Of a stretch of DNA of 64,000 nt, positions 25,089-34,099 are shown one piece after another; the first letter of the stretch is position 1, and every line of letters begins with the position of its first letter. Under the pieces are notes generated by a model, which saw only the letters and a program-made list of their open reading frames with translations, was not told where the DNA came from and did no database searches. The translations under genes were made by a program, and so were the position numbers. Location of the stretch: the NCBI GenBank assembly GCA_035301625.1, contig DATGTW010000071.1, positions 19,846 to 83,845 on the forward strand. Reading direction: 5' to 3'. Origin of the DNA: Paenalcaligenes sp035301625. GTDB lineage: Bacteria; Pseudomonadota; Gammaproteobacteria; Burkholderiales; Burkholderiaceae_B.

Positions 25089-27443
25089 ATGTCGTTGAAA
25101 GTTAAATTACAAACAATAGCGCGCACATTATCCCGGCTTATCCTGAGTAGCTTGTTGCTAATGCCTGCTTTGGCGTTGGCGTTTACGCCATTTGTAATTC
25201 GCGACATTCAGGTCCAGGGATTACAACGTTTGGATCCAGGTGCCGTTTTTGGATATTTGCCAGTAGGTGTGGGTGATGAATTCACCGAAGAACATGCCAG
25301 TGAAACGATTCAACGGCTATATTCCAGTGGTTTTTTCAATGATGTCAGCATTGATGTAGAGGACGAGGTGCTCGTGGTGGCCGTTCAAGAGCGCCCTACA
25401 ATTGCATCCATTAGCTTTACTGGGATGCGTGAGTTTGATCCAAAGGCCATCACAAAGGCTTTGGCTCAAGTTGGCTTTTCAGAAGGCCGCATTTTTGACC
25501 GCTCTATGCTCGAGCGTGCCGAGTTCGAACTAAAGCAGCAGTATTTATCCAAGGGCAAGTACGCGGTCGAGGTTGAACCCGTTATTACACCTTTGCCACG
25601 TAATCGAGTAGGGGTGAGCTTTGACATCTTCGAAGGTGATTTGGCAAAAATTAAAGAAATAAATATCGTAGGTAACGAAGATATCTCTACCAGCGATTTG
25701 TTGGCCGAAATGGAGCTCACCACATCGGGCATTATGACTTGGTATACAGGTACAGATAAATACTCACGTGAGAAACTTGAAGGCGACCTCGAGCGAATAC
25801 GGTCTTATTACCTGAATCGGGGTTATTTGGAATTCCATGCTGAGCCGCCCCAGGTCACTATTTCTCCTGATCGTAAAGAGATCTTCATCACTTTGACCAT
25901 TGATGAGGGCAAGCCCTTCCAAGTGAACAATGTACAGTTAGCAGGGGATTTACTTGGGCTTGATGATCAAATGCAAGAGCTGATCACGGTCAAAGAGGGG
26001 GATACTTTTTCAGCCGAGCAGACCAATGAAACTGTACAAGCCATCACTGATTATCTAGGCAGTTTAGGCTATGGCTTTGCCAACGTTAATCCACAGCCCA
26101 TTATGGATCGTGACGAGCAGCAAACTGATCTGACTTTTTACGTGGATCCTGGTCGTCGAGTCTATGTGCGTCGGATCGAAATTGGTGGCAACGTACGTAC
26201 CCGGGATGAGGTAATTCGCCGCGAGATGCGTCAACAAGAGGCCGCCTGGTACGATGAGGGTAATATTAATCTATCACGTGATCGTATTGACCGATTGGGC
26301 TACTTTTCCGAGGTTGACGTTCACGCCGAGCCTGTTCCTGGTTCTCCGGATCAGGTGGATTTAGTGGTGGACGTTAAAGAACGTCCTACCGGGATGGTTA
26401 ACTTAGGTATTGGGTATGGGACCACTGACAAGGTCATGTTGTCTGCGGGGATCAGCCAAGACAACATTTTTGGTAGTGGAAACAGCCTCTCACTGCAGTT
26501 AAATACCAGTAAAATTCACCGTACTGCCGTTTTGGCGCATACGGATCCTTATTGGACAAAAGACGGCGTCAGTAAAACAACCTCACTTTACTACCGTCGC
26601 ACCAAACCCTATGACTATCGTTGGTCCGAAGGGGATTTCCAGGTCACCTCAATTGGGCTTGGTTTAAGTTTTGGCGTTCCAATAACGGAAAATGATACGA
26701 TTTTTGTCGGAGGTAGTTTTGAGCGGAACGGTCTGGACAAGCTGCACCCGCGTTACACGCCTGAAACTTACCAACAGTTTGTTGACGAATATGGCAAGTA
26801 CTCCAATGCCTTTATCTTTAATCTCGGTTGGGACAAAGACACTCGTGACAGTGCCTTAGCACCTACACGAGGCAGCTTTACCAGTGTTTCTGCTGATTTC
26901 TCTGTACTCGATTTAAAGTACTATATGCTCAGTGCAGAACATCAGCATTACTTGCCTATCGGACGTAGTATGACCTTAGCCTTGAACGGTATGATTGATT
27001 ACGGCCGTTCGTATGGTAGCGATAAGCCTTTCCCCATCATTAAAACCGTTTATGGTGGCGGTATCGGGACTGTGCGCGGATACGAAGGGGGGTCATTAGG
27101 GCCTCGCGACCCACGCACAAATGACTTCTTGGGGGGTTCACGTCGCATCGTGGGTAATGTACAGTTATACCTACCGTTTCCCGGGGCAAGTCGGGATCGC
27201 ACTTTGCGGTGGTTTGTGTTTGCCGATGCGGGACGCGTCGACAATACACAGGCACCCACATGTTACAAGGGCGCAGCACCGCATCGCGCAGATGATCCTT
27301 GCGGGTGGAAATACTCTGCTGGCGTAGGCTTATCATGGGATTCTCCACTTGGCCCCTTGCAGTTATCGTATGGCCGTGCCTTGAACGCCAAGCGTGGCGA
27401 TGAAAAGCAGGCATTTCAATTCCAAATCGGTACTGCCTTTTAA
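25089..27443 (+). CDS. bamA: Outer membrane protein assembly factor BamA
   Basis: Core of the BAM complex that inserts beta-barrel proteins. 784 residues from the ATG at 25089: GAGGA lies 8 bp upstream, and the next residues form a signal peptide (MSLKVKLQTIARTLSRLIL, cleavage after ALA near 34). ATG 25080 and more distant upstream starts are less likely. Five POTRA domains occupy about 35-430. The 16-strand barrel follows, with the conserved VRGYEGGSLGPRD of loop 6 and a C-terminal aromatic-ending strand FQFQIGTAF. Confidence 0.97.
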   Translation: MSLKVKLQTIARTLSRLILSSLLLMPALALAFTPFVIRDIQVQGLQRLDPGAVFGYLPVGVGDEFTEEHASETIQRLYSSGFFNDVSIDVEDEVLVVAVQERPTIASISFTGMREFDPKAITKALAQVGFSEGRIFDRSMLERAEFELKQQYLSKGKYAVEVEPVITPLPRNRVGVSFDIFEGDLAKIKEINIVGNEDISTSDLLAEMELTTSGIMTWYTGTDKYSREKLEGDLERIRSYYLNRGYLEFHAEPPQVTISPDRKEIFITLTIDEGKPFQVNNVQLAGDLLGLDDQMQELITVKEGDTFSAEQTNETVQAITDYLGSLGYGFANVNPQPIMDRDEQQTDLTFYVDPGRRVYVRRIEIGGNVRTRDEVIRREMRQQEAAWYDEGNINLSRDRIDRLGYFSEVDVHAEPVPGSPDQVDLVVDVKERPTGMVNLGIGYGTTDKVMLSAGISQDNIFGSGNSLSLQLNTSKIHRTAVLAHTDPYWTKDGVSKTTSLYYRRTKPYDYRWSEGDFQVTSIGLGLSFGVPITENDTIFVGGSFERNGLDKLHPRYTPETYQQFVDEYGKYSNAFIFNLGWDKDTRDSALAPTRGSFTSVSADFSVLDLKYYMLSAEHQHYLPIGRSMTLALNGMIDYGRSYGSDKPFPIIKTVYGGGIGTVRGYEGGSLGPRDPRTNDFLGGSRRIVGNVQLYLPFPGASRDRTLRWFVFADAGRVDNTQAPTCYKGAAPHRADDPCGWKYSAGVGLSWDSPLGPLQLSYGRALNAKRGDEKQAFQFQIGTAF

Positions 27444-27494
27444 GTCAACATAAAGACAGGTTTTTTTGCAGCGTTTATAGCAAGGTAGATTTAC

Positions 27495-28049
27495 ATGACA
27501 TCTAAATTAGCATCTCAGTTTTCCGCTCTCGCACAGGCTACGGCCCGTGGCAACCGTGCACTTGTTTTTGCCGCTTTGTTGGGGGCATCTAGCTTGGTAG
27601 CTACGCCTGTAGCACAAGCACAGACTAAAATTGGTTATGTGAATGTAGAGCGCATCTTGCACAGCTCGAACACAGCCAAATCGGCACAGTCAAAAATTGA
27701 GTCCGAGTTTAGCAAGCGCAATGACGAGCTAGAGCGCTTGGCTAACAATTTGCGTGCTGAAATCCAAAAATATGACAAGGACGCTCCTGCGCTTTCAGAT
27801 AGCGAGCGTGTACGTCGTCAGCGACAGCTTGAAGATCTCGAGTCTGACTTGCAACGTAAAGAACGTGAATTCCAAGAGGATGTAAACTTGCGTCGCAATG
27901 AGCTGTTTTCCGATATCATTGACAAAGCCGACGGTGCGATTCAACGCATTGCCGAGTCTCAGGGCTATGACCTGATCATCACCGATGCAGTTACAGTGAG
28001 TCCTCAGGTAGACATCACCGACGAAGTACTCAAGGCTATTGGTGGTTAA
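27495..28049 (+). CDS. skp: Periplasmic chaperone Skp/OmpH
   Basis: Trimeric chaperone that holds unfolded outer-membrane proteins on the way to BamA. 184 residues. The signal peptide is unusually long at the front: about 20 polar residues precede the hydrophobic core ALVFAALLGASSLVA, with cleavage after AQA near 42. The mature part opens with KIGYVNVERIL and continues as long charged helices (about 60-150) that form the tentacles. No in-frame Met lies closer to the signal core, so the long N-region appears real. Confidence 0.95.
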   Translation: MTSKLASQFSALAQATARGNRALVFAALLGASSLVATPVAQAQTKIGYVNVERILHSSNTAKSAQSKIESEFSKRNDELERLANNLRAEIQKYDKDAPALSDSERVRRQRQLEDLESDLQRKEREFQEDVNLRRNELFSDIIDKADGAIQRIAESQGYDLIITDAVTVSPQVDITDEVLKAIGG

Positions 28050-28055
28050 TCCATT

Positions 28056-29189
28056 ATGCCGGTATTACTTGCGTCAGAATCGGCGCCTACTTTATTTGAG
28101 TTACTAACACAACTCGAAAAAGACAGTGGGCTCGATTGGGTTCTGCCAGAGGGTGCAGCGCGTACTGTGTATGAGCAAGTACGGGTATGCGGTATCGGCT
28201 CTTTGCAAAGCGCAGGTGAGACTGAACTTAGCTTTCTGGCAAACCCTAAATTACGCGCGCAGCTACACGATACCCAAGCTGCCGCAGTATTTCTGCGTGC
28301 GGATGATCTTTCGGCTCTGATACAGACAGGGATACAGTATTCATTCTTGCCGATTATTTGCGATTCCCCTTATTTCGCCTATGCTCTAATTGCCCAATGG
28401 TTTGATTCTTTACGGCTCAAAAAGCTACCTAAGGCGCATCATCCCAGTGCAGTTATTCACCCGTCAGCAACAATTGCCCAAGGTGTACATATAGGCCCGC
28501 ACACCGTAATAGAGGCCAATGTGTGTATCGGCGAGGGCACCCGTATCGAGGCTAACACCTATGTTGGTGATAACGTGTCGATCGGTTCTGATTGTCATAT
28601 ATACCCAAATGTCGTGCTCTATCACGGTACCCAGATAGGGAATCGTTGTATTATTCACGGTGGCGCTGTACTGGGTGCAGATGGGTTTGGTTTTGCACCG
28701 CATCCACAGCACGAGGGTCAGTGGGCTAAAATTGCTCAACTTGGCGGGGTTATGATTGGCAATGATGTTGAGATCGGTGCTAATACAACTATCGATAGGG
28801 GGGCATTGGACGCTACTCAGATCGATGATGGTGTCAAATTGGATAACCAAATTATGGTGGCCCATAACGTTACTATTGGTCCACATACTGCAATTGCTGC
28901 CTGCGTAGGAATTGCGGGTTCGACACATATAGGTGCACGCTGCATCATTGGTGGCGCAGCGATGATATCAGGTCATTTATCAATTGCTGATGATGTACAG
29001 GTGTCCGGAGGGACTGCAGTTACATCCTCCGTCCACCAAGCCGGTCGCCTGACCGGGGTATACCCCTACCAAGAGCACAAGCAATGGCAGCGTAATGCGG
29101 CCGTCATTTCCCAACTATCCTCGTTGCGAAGGCGTGTGCGCGATTTAGAACGCGCCTTAAATGATTCGACAACAGAGACAGAAAAATAA
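28056..29189 (+). CDS. lpxD: UDP-3-O-(3-hydroxyacyl)glucosamine N-acyltransferase
   Basis: Third step of lipid A synthesis. 377 residues, somewhat longer than E. coli LpxD (341). An N-terminal uridine-binding domain (about 1-115) is followed by left-handed beta-helix hexapeptide repeats (about 118-300, IHPSATIAQGVHIGPHTVI and similar), with the catalytic His in VAHNVTIGPH. A C-terminal helix forms the acyl-carrier-protein contact. It overlaps nothing and starts 6 bp after skp. Confidence 0.97.
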   Translation: MPVLLASESAPTLFELLTQLEKDSGLDWVLPEGAARTVYEQVRVCGIGSLQSAGETELSFLANPKLRAQLHDTQAAAVFLRADDLSALIQTGIQYSFLPIICDSPYFAYALIAQWFDSLRLKKLPKAHHPSAVIHPSATIAQGVHIGPHTVIEANVCIGEGTRIEANTYVGDNVSIGSDCHIYPNVVLYHGTQIGNRCIIHGGAVLGADGFGFAPHPQHEGQWAKIAQLGGVMIGNDVEIGANTTIDRGALDATQIDDGVKLDNQIMVAHNVTIGPHTAIAACVGIAGSTHIGARCIIGGAAMISGHLSIADDVQVSGGTAVTSSVHQAGRLTGVYPYQEHKQWQRNAAVISQLSSLRRRVRDLERALNDSTTETEK

Positions 29190-29202
29190 ATCAGGATTTA
29201 TT

Positions 29203-29655
29203 ATGGAGCTAAATATTCAGCAGATCATGGAGCGCCTACCACATCGCTATCCTATGCTGCTTATTGATCGTGTGATTGAGATGGTCCCAGCCGAGCGTGT
29301 GGTTGCCATCAAAAATGTCACTTATAATGAACCTTTTTTTGCTGGTCATTTTCCGCATCATCCTGTAATGCCTGGCGTATTGATTATCGAAGCAATGGCT
29401 CAGGCTGCGGCTGTATTTTCTTTTGAGGATGATGCCGAGGTCAATCCAGCAAGTCAAAAAATTGCTTACTATTTGGTTGGGGTAGATAGAGCCCGGTTCC
29501 GAAAGCCGGTTGTGCCTGGGGATCAATTACGGATTGAGGTTGATGCCGAACGAATTAGCCGTTCAATGTGCAAATATGCAGCACGTGCCTTGGTAGACGG
29601 TCAGGTCGTCGCCGAAGCTAAAATTATGTGTGCCATCCGTGTTATTGAAGAGTAG
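29203..29655 (+). CDS. fabZ: 3-hydroxyacyl-ACP dehydratase FabZ
   Basis: Dehydrates 3-hydroxyacyl-ACP in fatty acid elongation. 150 residues from the ATG at 29203, preceded by AGGA; an in-frame ATG at 29161 lies inside lpxD and adds a polar stretch foreign to the family. The hot-dog fold active site is clear: HFPHHPVMPGVLIIEAMAQ (catalytic His near 54 and Glu near 68). It competes with LpxA for 3-hydroxyacyl-ACP, which explains its place inside the lpx cluster. Confidence 0.97.
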   Translation: MELNIQQIMERLPHRYPMLLIDRVIEMVPAERVVAIKNVTYNEPFFAGHFPHHPVMPGVLIIEAMAQAAAVFSFEDDAEVNPASQKIAYYLVGVDRARFRKPVVPGDQLRIEVDAERISRSMCKYAARALVDGQVVAEAKIMCAIRVIEE

Positions 29656-29660
29656 TTTGT

Positions 29661-30452
29661 ATGGGCTTGATTCATAAAACAGCTCTGGTTTCACCGACTG
29701 CTAAATTGCATCCTACTGTTGAGGTGGGTGCCTATAGTATTATCGGCGATCATGTATGTATTGATGAAGGCACTCGCGTTGGTCCTCATTGCGTGATTGA
29801 TGGCCATACTACTATCGGTAAAAACAATGAGTTTTATCGATTTTGTTCTATCGGCGGTATTCCTCAGGATAAAAAATATGCAGGTGAACCAACATGCTTG
29901 GAAATTGGCGACGATAATACCGTACGCGAGTATGTCACCATCAATACGGGTACAGTCCAAGACGTTGGGGTGACCCGCATCGGCAATGACAACTGGATCA
30001 TGGCCTATGTGCATATCGCGCATGATTGTCAAGTAGGTAATCATACAATTATCGCCAATAGTGTGCAGCTGGCCGGCCATATACATATTGGTGACTGGGC
30101 TGTTCTTGGGGGGCTATCCGCTGTTCACCAATTTGTTCGTATTGGTGAGCATTCGATGATTGGAGGCACGAGCTCAGTGCGACAGGACATCCCCCCATTT
30201 GTCATGGGTGCTGGTGACCCGTTTCGTGCCATAGGTGTCAATAGCGAGGGGTTGCAACGTCGCGGCTATAATCAAGAAACCATTGCCCAGCTCAAGCAAG
30301 CCTACCGACTACTTTATAGGCGCAAACTCACCACGGATGAGGCTGTTGCTGAGATACAAGGGCTTAGCGCAGATAGTGAGCAAACCAAGAATGTATTGCA
30401 ACATTTTGCTCAGTTTGTCCAGACATCCAAGCGCGGATTTGCTCGTCCATGA
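29661..30452 (+). CDS. lpxA: UDP-N-acetylglucosamine O-acyltransferase
   Basis: First step of lipid A synthesis. 263 residues (E. coli 262). Hexapeptide-repeat beta-helix for about the first 185 residues, catalytic His in YVHIAHDCQVGNH, the GGLSAVHQFVRIG segment, and a helical C-terminal domain (GLQRRGYNQETIAQLKQAYR). Its TGA overlaps the ATG of lpxB (ATGA), implying translational coupling. Confidence 0.98.
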   Translation: MGLIHKTALVSPTAKLHPTVEVGAYSIIGDHVCIDEGTRVGPHCVIDGHTTIGKNNEFYRFCSIGGIPQDKKYAGEPTCLEIGDDNTVREYVTINTGTVQDVGVTRIGNDNWIMAYVHIAHDCQVGNHTIIANSVQLAGHIHIGDWAVLGGLSAVHQFVRIGEHSMIGGTSSVRQDIPPFVMGAGDPFRAIGVNSEGLQRRGYNQETIAQLKQAYRLLYRRKLTTDEAVAEIQGLSADSEQTKNVLQHFAQFVQTSKRGFARP

Positions 30453-31645
30453 CTCAAATAACGATGGTTGCAGGAGAGCCCTCGGGTGATTTGCTAGCTG
30501 CACGTGTGTTGCGTGGTATCAGAGCGTCTTTGCCCAACTGCCAGTTTACTGGTATTGGTGGGCCTGCTTTGCGCGCTGCAGGACAAGCACAATGGCATGA
30601 TATGGAGGCTTTGAGTGTTTTTGGCTATGTAGATGCGCTCAAACAGTTACCTCGTTTATGGCATATTTTTCAAAACACAAAAAAACGCTGTCTTAGTAAT
30701 CGTCCTGATGTTTATGTGGGGATTGATGCCCCCGACTTTAATCTGCGCATGGAAAAGGCCCTGAAGTCATCAGGCATTCCAACTATTCAATTCGTTAGCC
30801 CATCTATTTGGGCTTGGCGCTATGCGCGCATACACAGCATACGTGAATCGGTCTCACATATGTTGGTACTCTTTCCATTTGAAGTCCCTCTTTACGAGAA
30901 AGAAGGCATACCTGTTACTTTTGTGGGGCATCCTCTGGCCAAAGAAATACCTTTGGAACCTGATATGCAGGTGGCGCGTAAGCGTTTGGGTTTAAATGAA
31001 AAATCACCTGTGTTGGTTATACTTCCAGGTAGTCGGGCGTCAGAAATTAAATGGCTGGCGCCTTTGTTTTTTCAGGTAGCGTCTCGTTTGCAACAGAAAC
31101 ATCCGGAACTACAGCTGCTAATCCCGGCGGTTAACCCTAAAAGGGCAACAGAGATAAAAGCAGAATTAGGGCGCCACTCACTAAAACAAGTACATATAAT
31201 TGAATCAGAGCACTCATTAAAAGAAACCATCGATGATAGCGTAGAGTTTTCTGACCAGCCATTATCTTGGCAATGTATGCAAGCCGCAGATGCCTTGTTG
31301 TTGGCCAGCGGAACAGCTGCACTCGAGGGCATGATGTTCAAAAAGCCCATGGTGATCTCTTATATTTTATCACCACTCATGCGTAAAATTATGGCCTGGC
31401 AGTCAGGACAAGAGCGCCCCTATACGCAGTGGGTAGGCTTACCCAACATTTTAGCCAATAAGGAAATAGCCCCTGAGTTTCTGCAAAATGACGCCACAGT
31501 AGAAAATATTTTGCCAGCGATGGAAACGGCATTATTCGATAGTGATTATAGACAATGGGTACGTCAGGAATCATCTGTATTACACCAACAATTGCGCCAG
31601 GACACAGCGGCGTTAGCAGCAAAGGTCATCGTTCAGTATTCATAG
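30449..31645 (+). CDS. lpxB: Lipid-A-disaccharide synthase
   Basis: Joins UDP-2,3-diacylglucosamine and lipid X into the lipid A disaccharide. 398 residues, glycosyltransferase family 19: N-terminal MVAGEPSGDLLAA, IGGPALRAAG, GIDAPDFNLR, SPSIWAWR, FVGHPL and LPGSRASEI are all present. An insertion around residues 245-268 (HIIESEHSLKETIDDSVEF) looks longer than in E. coli. ATGA overlap with lpxA. Confidence 0.97.
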   Translation: MTQITMVAGEPSGDLLAARVLRGIRASLPNCQFTGIGGPALRAAGQAQWHDMEALSVFGYVDALKQLPRLWHIFQNTKKRCLSNRPDVYVGIDAPDFNLRMEKALKSSGIPTIQFVSPSIWAWRYARIHSIRESVSHMLVLFPFEVPLYEKEGIPVTFVGHPLAKEIPLEPDMQVARKRLGLNEKSPVLVILPGSRASEIKWLAPLFFQVASRLQQKHPELQLLIPAVNPKRATEIKAELGRHSLKQVHIIESEHSLKETIDDSVEFSDQPLSWQCMQAADALLLASGTAALEGMMFKKPMVISYILSPLMRKIMAWQSGQERPYTQWVGLPNILANKEIAPEFLQNDATVENILPAMETALFDSDYRQWVRQESSVLHQQLRQDTAALAAKVIVQYS

Positions 31646-31648
31646 CTT

Positions 31649-32254
31649 ATGCCTTTATTCCAACAAGTCGTCGAACATATAGCCGGTGTTGATGAAGCGG
31701 GCAGGGGGCCTTTGGCCGGCCCTGTATTTGCAGCTGCAGTGATCTTGAATCCTTCTCGGCCTATCGAGGGTCTAATGGATTCTAAAAAACTGAGTGCGCA
31801 GCGCCGCGAAGAACTGGCTACCATTATTCGGGCTCATGCCTTTTCTTGGTGTGTGGCCCAAGCTTCGACGGTAGAGATAGATAATATAAATATTCTTCAG
31901 GCTACTTTATTAGCGATGCGTCGTGCTGTTCATGGTTTGGATTTAAATCCTGATCAGGTCATTATCGATGGGCGCAATATTCCTGAAGGCTTAGGCATTG
32001 ATGCGATAGCAGTCGTCAAAGCGGATCAGGATTACGCTCAGGTGGCAGCTGCCTCTATATTAGCCAAAACTGCTCGTGATCGATGGTGTTTGGCTCTAGA
32101 TGAAAAATATCCTGAATACGGTTTTGCACAACATAAAGGCTATGGCACAGCTTTGCACCAAGAGCGTTTAAAAGAGTTTGGTCCTTGTCCAGAGCATCGC
32201 CGCAGCTTTGCACCGGTACGACGCTTGCTCAAGCATCCACAGAGGATTGGCTAA
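31649..32254 (+). CDS. rnhB: Ribonuclease HII
   Basis: Removes ribonucleotides from DNA and RNA from hybrids. 201 residues. The active-site start IAGVDEAGRGPLAGPV supplies Asp and Glu; the third Asp lies in VIIDGRNIP and the fourth in ASILAKTARDRW. It closes the lpx cluster. Its TAA overlaps the ATG of the following methyltransferase gene (TAATG). Confidence 0.97.
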   Translation: MPLFQQVVEHIAGVDEAGRGPLAGPVFAAAVILNPSRPIEGLMDSKKLSAQRREELATIIRAHAFSWCVAQASTVEIDNINILQATLLAMRRAVHGLDLNPDQVIIDGRNIPEGLGIDAIAVVKADQDYAQVAAASILAKTARDRWCLALDEKYPEYGFAQHKGYGTALHQERLKEFGPCPEHRRSFAPVRRLLKHPQRIG

Positions 32255-33039
32255 TGCGTCATATTAGCTCTCGCCAGAATCGTTTTTATAAAGAATGGTT
32301 ACGCATAGCACAGGCGGCTGGGGGATCTCGTAGTGACCTTGTTTTGCTTGAAGGGGTGCATTTATGCTCCGCCTGGTTACAGCATTTCGGAGCCCCGAAT
32401 GCTGTTCTGTTAGATCAAAGTCAAATCAACGAAAGTGCCCTTGCAGAACTTTTTGATGCTTTAGTCGACGATGCGCCCACATATGTTTTAAGTCCAGGTT
32501 TGTTTAAAGGACTAAGTGATGTTGTGAGCCCTCAAGGGGTAATTTTTGTAGTGCCCAAGCCCACCCCGCATACCCTAAAGGAAATTAACCAGACCTGTGT
32601 GCTTTTAGATCGCATCCAAGATCCCGGTAATTTGGGCACAATTCTTAGAACAGTCGCTGCTTTGAAAATAAATCATGTTTTTTTGACACCTGGTACGGTG
32701 GGAGCTTGGTCTCCAAAGGTATTACGCAGCGCCCAAGGGGCCCATTTTTTAACTACTATTCATGAGCAGGTTGATTTTGCCCAGTGGGTGACGGGTTTGA
32801 AAATACCTTTGGCACTGACACTGTTGGACTCACAATCACGGTCTTTATATGACAGCGATTTGCAAGGCCCTATTGCTTGGGCCTTTGGCAACGAAAGCCA
32901 GGGAGTTGATTCACATTGGCAGAGTGCAGCCAAGCACTGCTTGATTATTCCACATGCAGCACAAATTGAATCTTTAAATGTATCCGTGGCTGCGGCAGTG
33001 TGCTTATTTGAGCATCACCGTCAAAACTTGCTAGCCTGA
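32254..33039 (+). CDS. SpoU/TrmH-family RNA 2'-O-methyltransferase
   Basis: 261 residues from the ATG at 32254, which overlaps the rnhB stop. An N-terminal substrate-binding domain (about 1-100) precedes a SPOUT knot domain with the three family motifs: LDRIQDPGNLGTILRTVAAL, GPIAWAFGNESQGVD and IPHAAQIESLNVSVAAAV. It is expected to methylate 2'-OH of rRNA using SAM. Family members include RlmB and TsnR-like enzymes; the target base cannot be read from sequence. The same gene follows rnhB in Bordetella-type genomes, from memory. Confidence 0.9.
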   Translation: MRHISSRQNRFYKEWLRIAQAAGGSRSDLVLLEGVHLCSAWLQHFGAPNAVLLDQSQINESALAELFDALVDDAPTYVLSPGLFKGLSDVVSPQGVIFVVPKPTPHTLKEINQTCVLLDRIQDPGNLGTILRTVAALKINHVFLTPGTVGAWSPKVLRSAQGAHFLTTIHEQVDFAQWVTGLKIPLALTLLDSQSRSLYDSDLQGPIAWAFGNESQGVDSHWQSAAKHCLIIPHAAQIESLNVSVAAAVCLFEHHRQNLLA

Positions 33040-33113
33040 GCTTGAACGATTTAGCAATGGGTGAAATATCCTTTAGGGCAGGGAATATAAGCACGCCAGT
33101 GGGAAAACTGACT

Positions 33114-33947
33114 TTAGTAGCTGCGTCGATTGAGCCCGACTTCGTTAAGTATTTTGGTGGAAATTTCCTCGATGGAGCGATTGGTGGTAGATAGCCAAGG
33201 GATACCCTCGATTCTCATCAGGCGCTCGGCCTCGGTGATTTCATATATGCTCTGCTCTAGAGATGCGTATGTGCTGTCGGGGCGGCGTTCATTACGTACT
33301 TCGGATAAGCGCTCAGGATGGATGGACAGCCCGAACAGCTTTTTCCGATATGGGGCCAAGGTAGAGGGTAGGGTGCCACGTTCGAAGTCCTCGGGGATGA
33401 GAGGAAAATTGGCAACCTTTACGGCGTATTGCATGGCCAAGTACAGACTTGTCGGTGTTTTACCACAGCGCGAGACCCCAATGAGGATAACATCGGCTTG
33501 GTCTAGGCCACTGACAAACTGCCCATCATCATGTGCCAGGCTAAAGTTGATGGCATCAATGCGTGCATTATATTGCTCTGAGGTGACATTGCTATGTGAA
33601 CGACCTACCGAGCGACTGGATTTAACCCCCAAAGCACGCTCGATATGCCTAACAAAGGCCCCAAAGAGGTCAAAGAAATTGCAATCCGCTGAACCAATAA
33701 TGCGTGCTATACGGGGATCCACCAAGGTACTAAATACCAGTGGTTTATCCTTGTTTTCCTGGGCGCAACGGGTAATGCGTTCAGCGACCTCGTGGGCTTT
33801 TTCGACCGTATCTACGAAAGGGATACGCACCGCGTTAAATTGGAATTGCTGGAATTGTGATAAAACAGAATGGCTAAAAGTCTCTGCAGTGATCCCGGTG
33901 CTATCCGAGATGACAAAGACGGTGCGTTCAGTAAGTGGGTCGCTCAT
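33114..33947 (-). CDS. ppsR: PEP synthase regulatory kinase/phosphorylase (DUF299)
   Basis: Bifunctional enzyme that inactivates PEP synthase by ADP-dependent phosphorylation of a threonine and restores it by Pi-dependent removal. 277 residues. The family start RTVFVISDSTGITAETFSHS and the P-loop-like GVSRCGKTPTSLYLAMQY near residue 157 are both intact. Diverges from its substrate gene ppsA, the usual arrangement. A GGAGG ribosome binding site lies just ahead of the ATG. Confidence 0.96.
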   Translation of the reverse strand: MSDPLTERTVFVISDSTGITAETFSHSVLSQFQQFQFNAVRIPFVDTVEKAHEVAERITRCAQENKDKPLVFSTLVDPRIARIIGSADCNFFDLFGAFVRHIERALGVKSSRSVGRSHSNVTSEQYNARIDAINFSLAHDDGQFVSGLDQADVILIGVSRCGKTPTSLYLAMQYAVKVANFPLIPEDFERGTLPSTLAPYRKKLFGLSIHPERLSEVRNERRPDSTYASLEQSIYEITEAERLMRIEGIPWLSTTNRSIEEISTKILNEVGLNRRSY

Positions 33948-34025
33948 AGAAGGAGGTATTACATTAGAGGAGAAAACGGTACAATCTAAAAAGATTAACA
34001 GCGCCTTTGGATTGCCGCAAGGCTT

Positions 34026-34080
34026 GTTTGCTTAGTGTAGAGAAAATTACTGGCTTTGCATTAAGCAAACTAGCTTTTTT
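34026..34080 (+). terminator. Terminator-like hairpin within the ppsA leader
   Basis: GTTTGCTTA (34026-34034) pairs with TAAGCAAAC (34062-34070) and extends past one mismatch to a further GCT/AGC. The loop is 27 nt, and TTTTTT follows at 34075-34080. It lies between a weak candidate promoter (TACAAT at 33980-33985) and the ppsA ATG at 34100, so it would act on ppsA itself as an attenuator. The large loop makes it weaker than a classic terminator. Confidence 0.45.
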
Positions 34081-34099
34081 AACTTCTAAAGGTGTCTTT

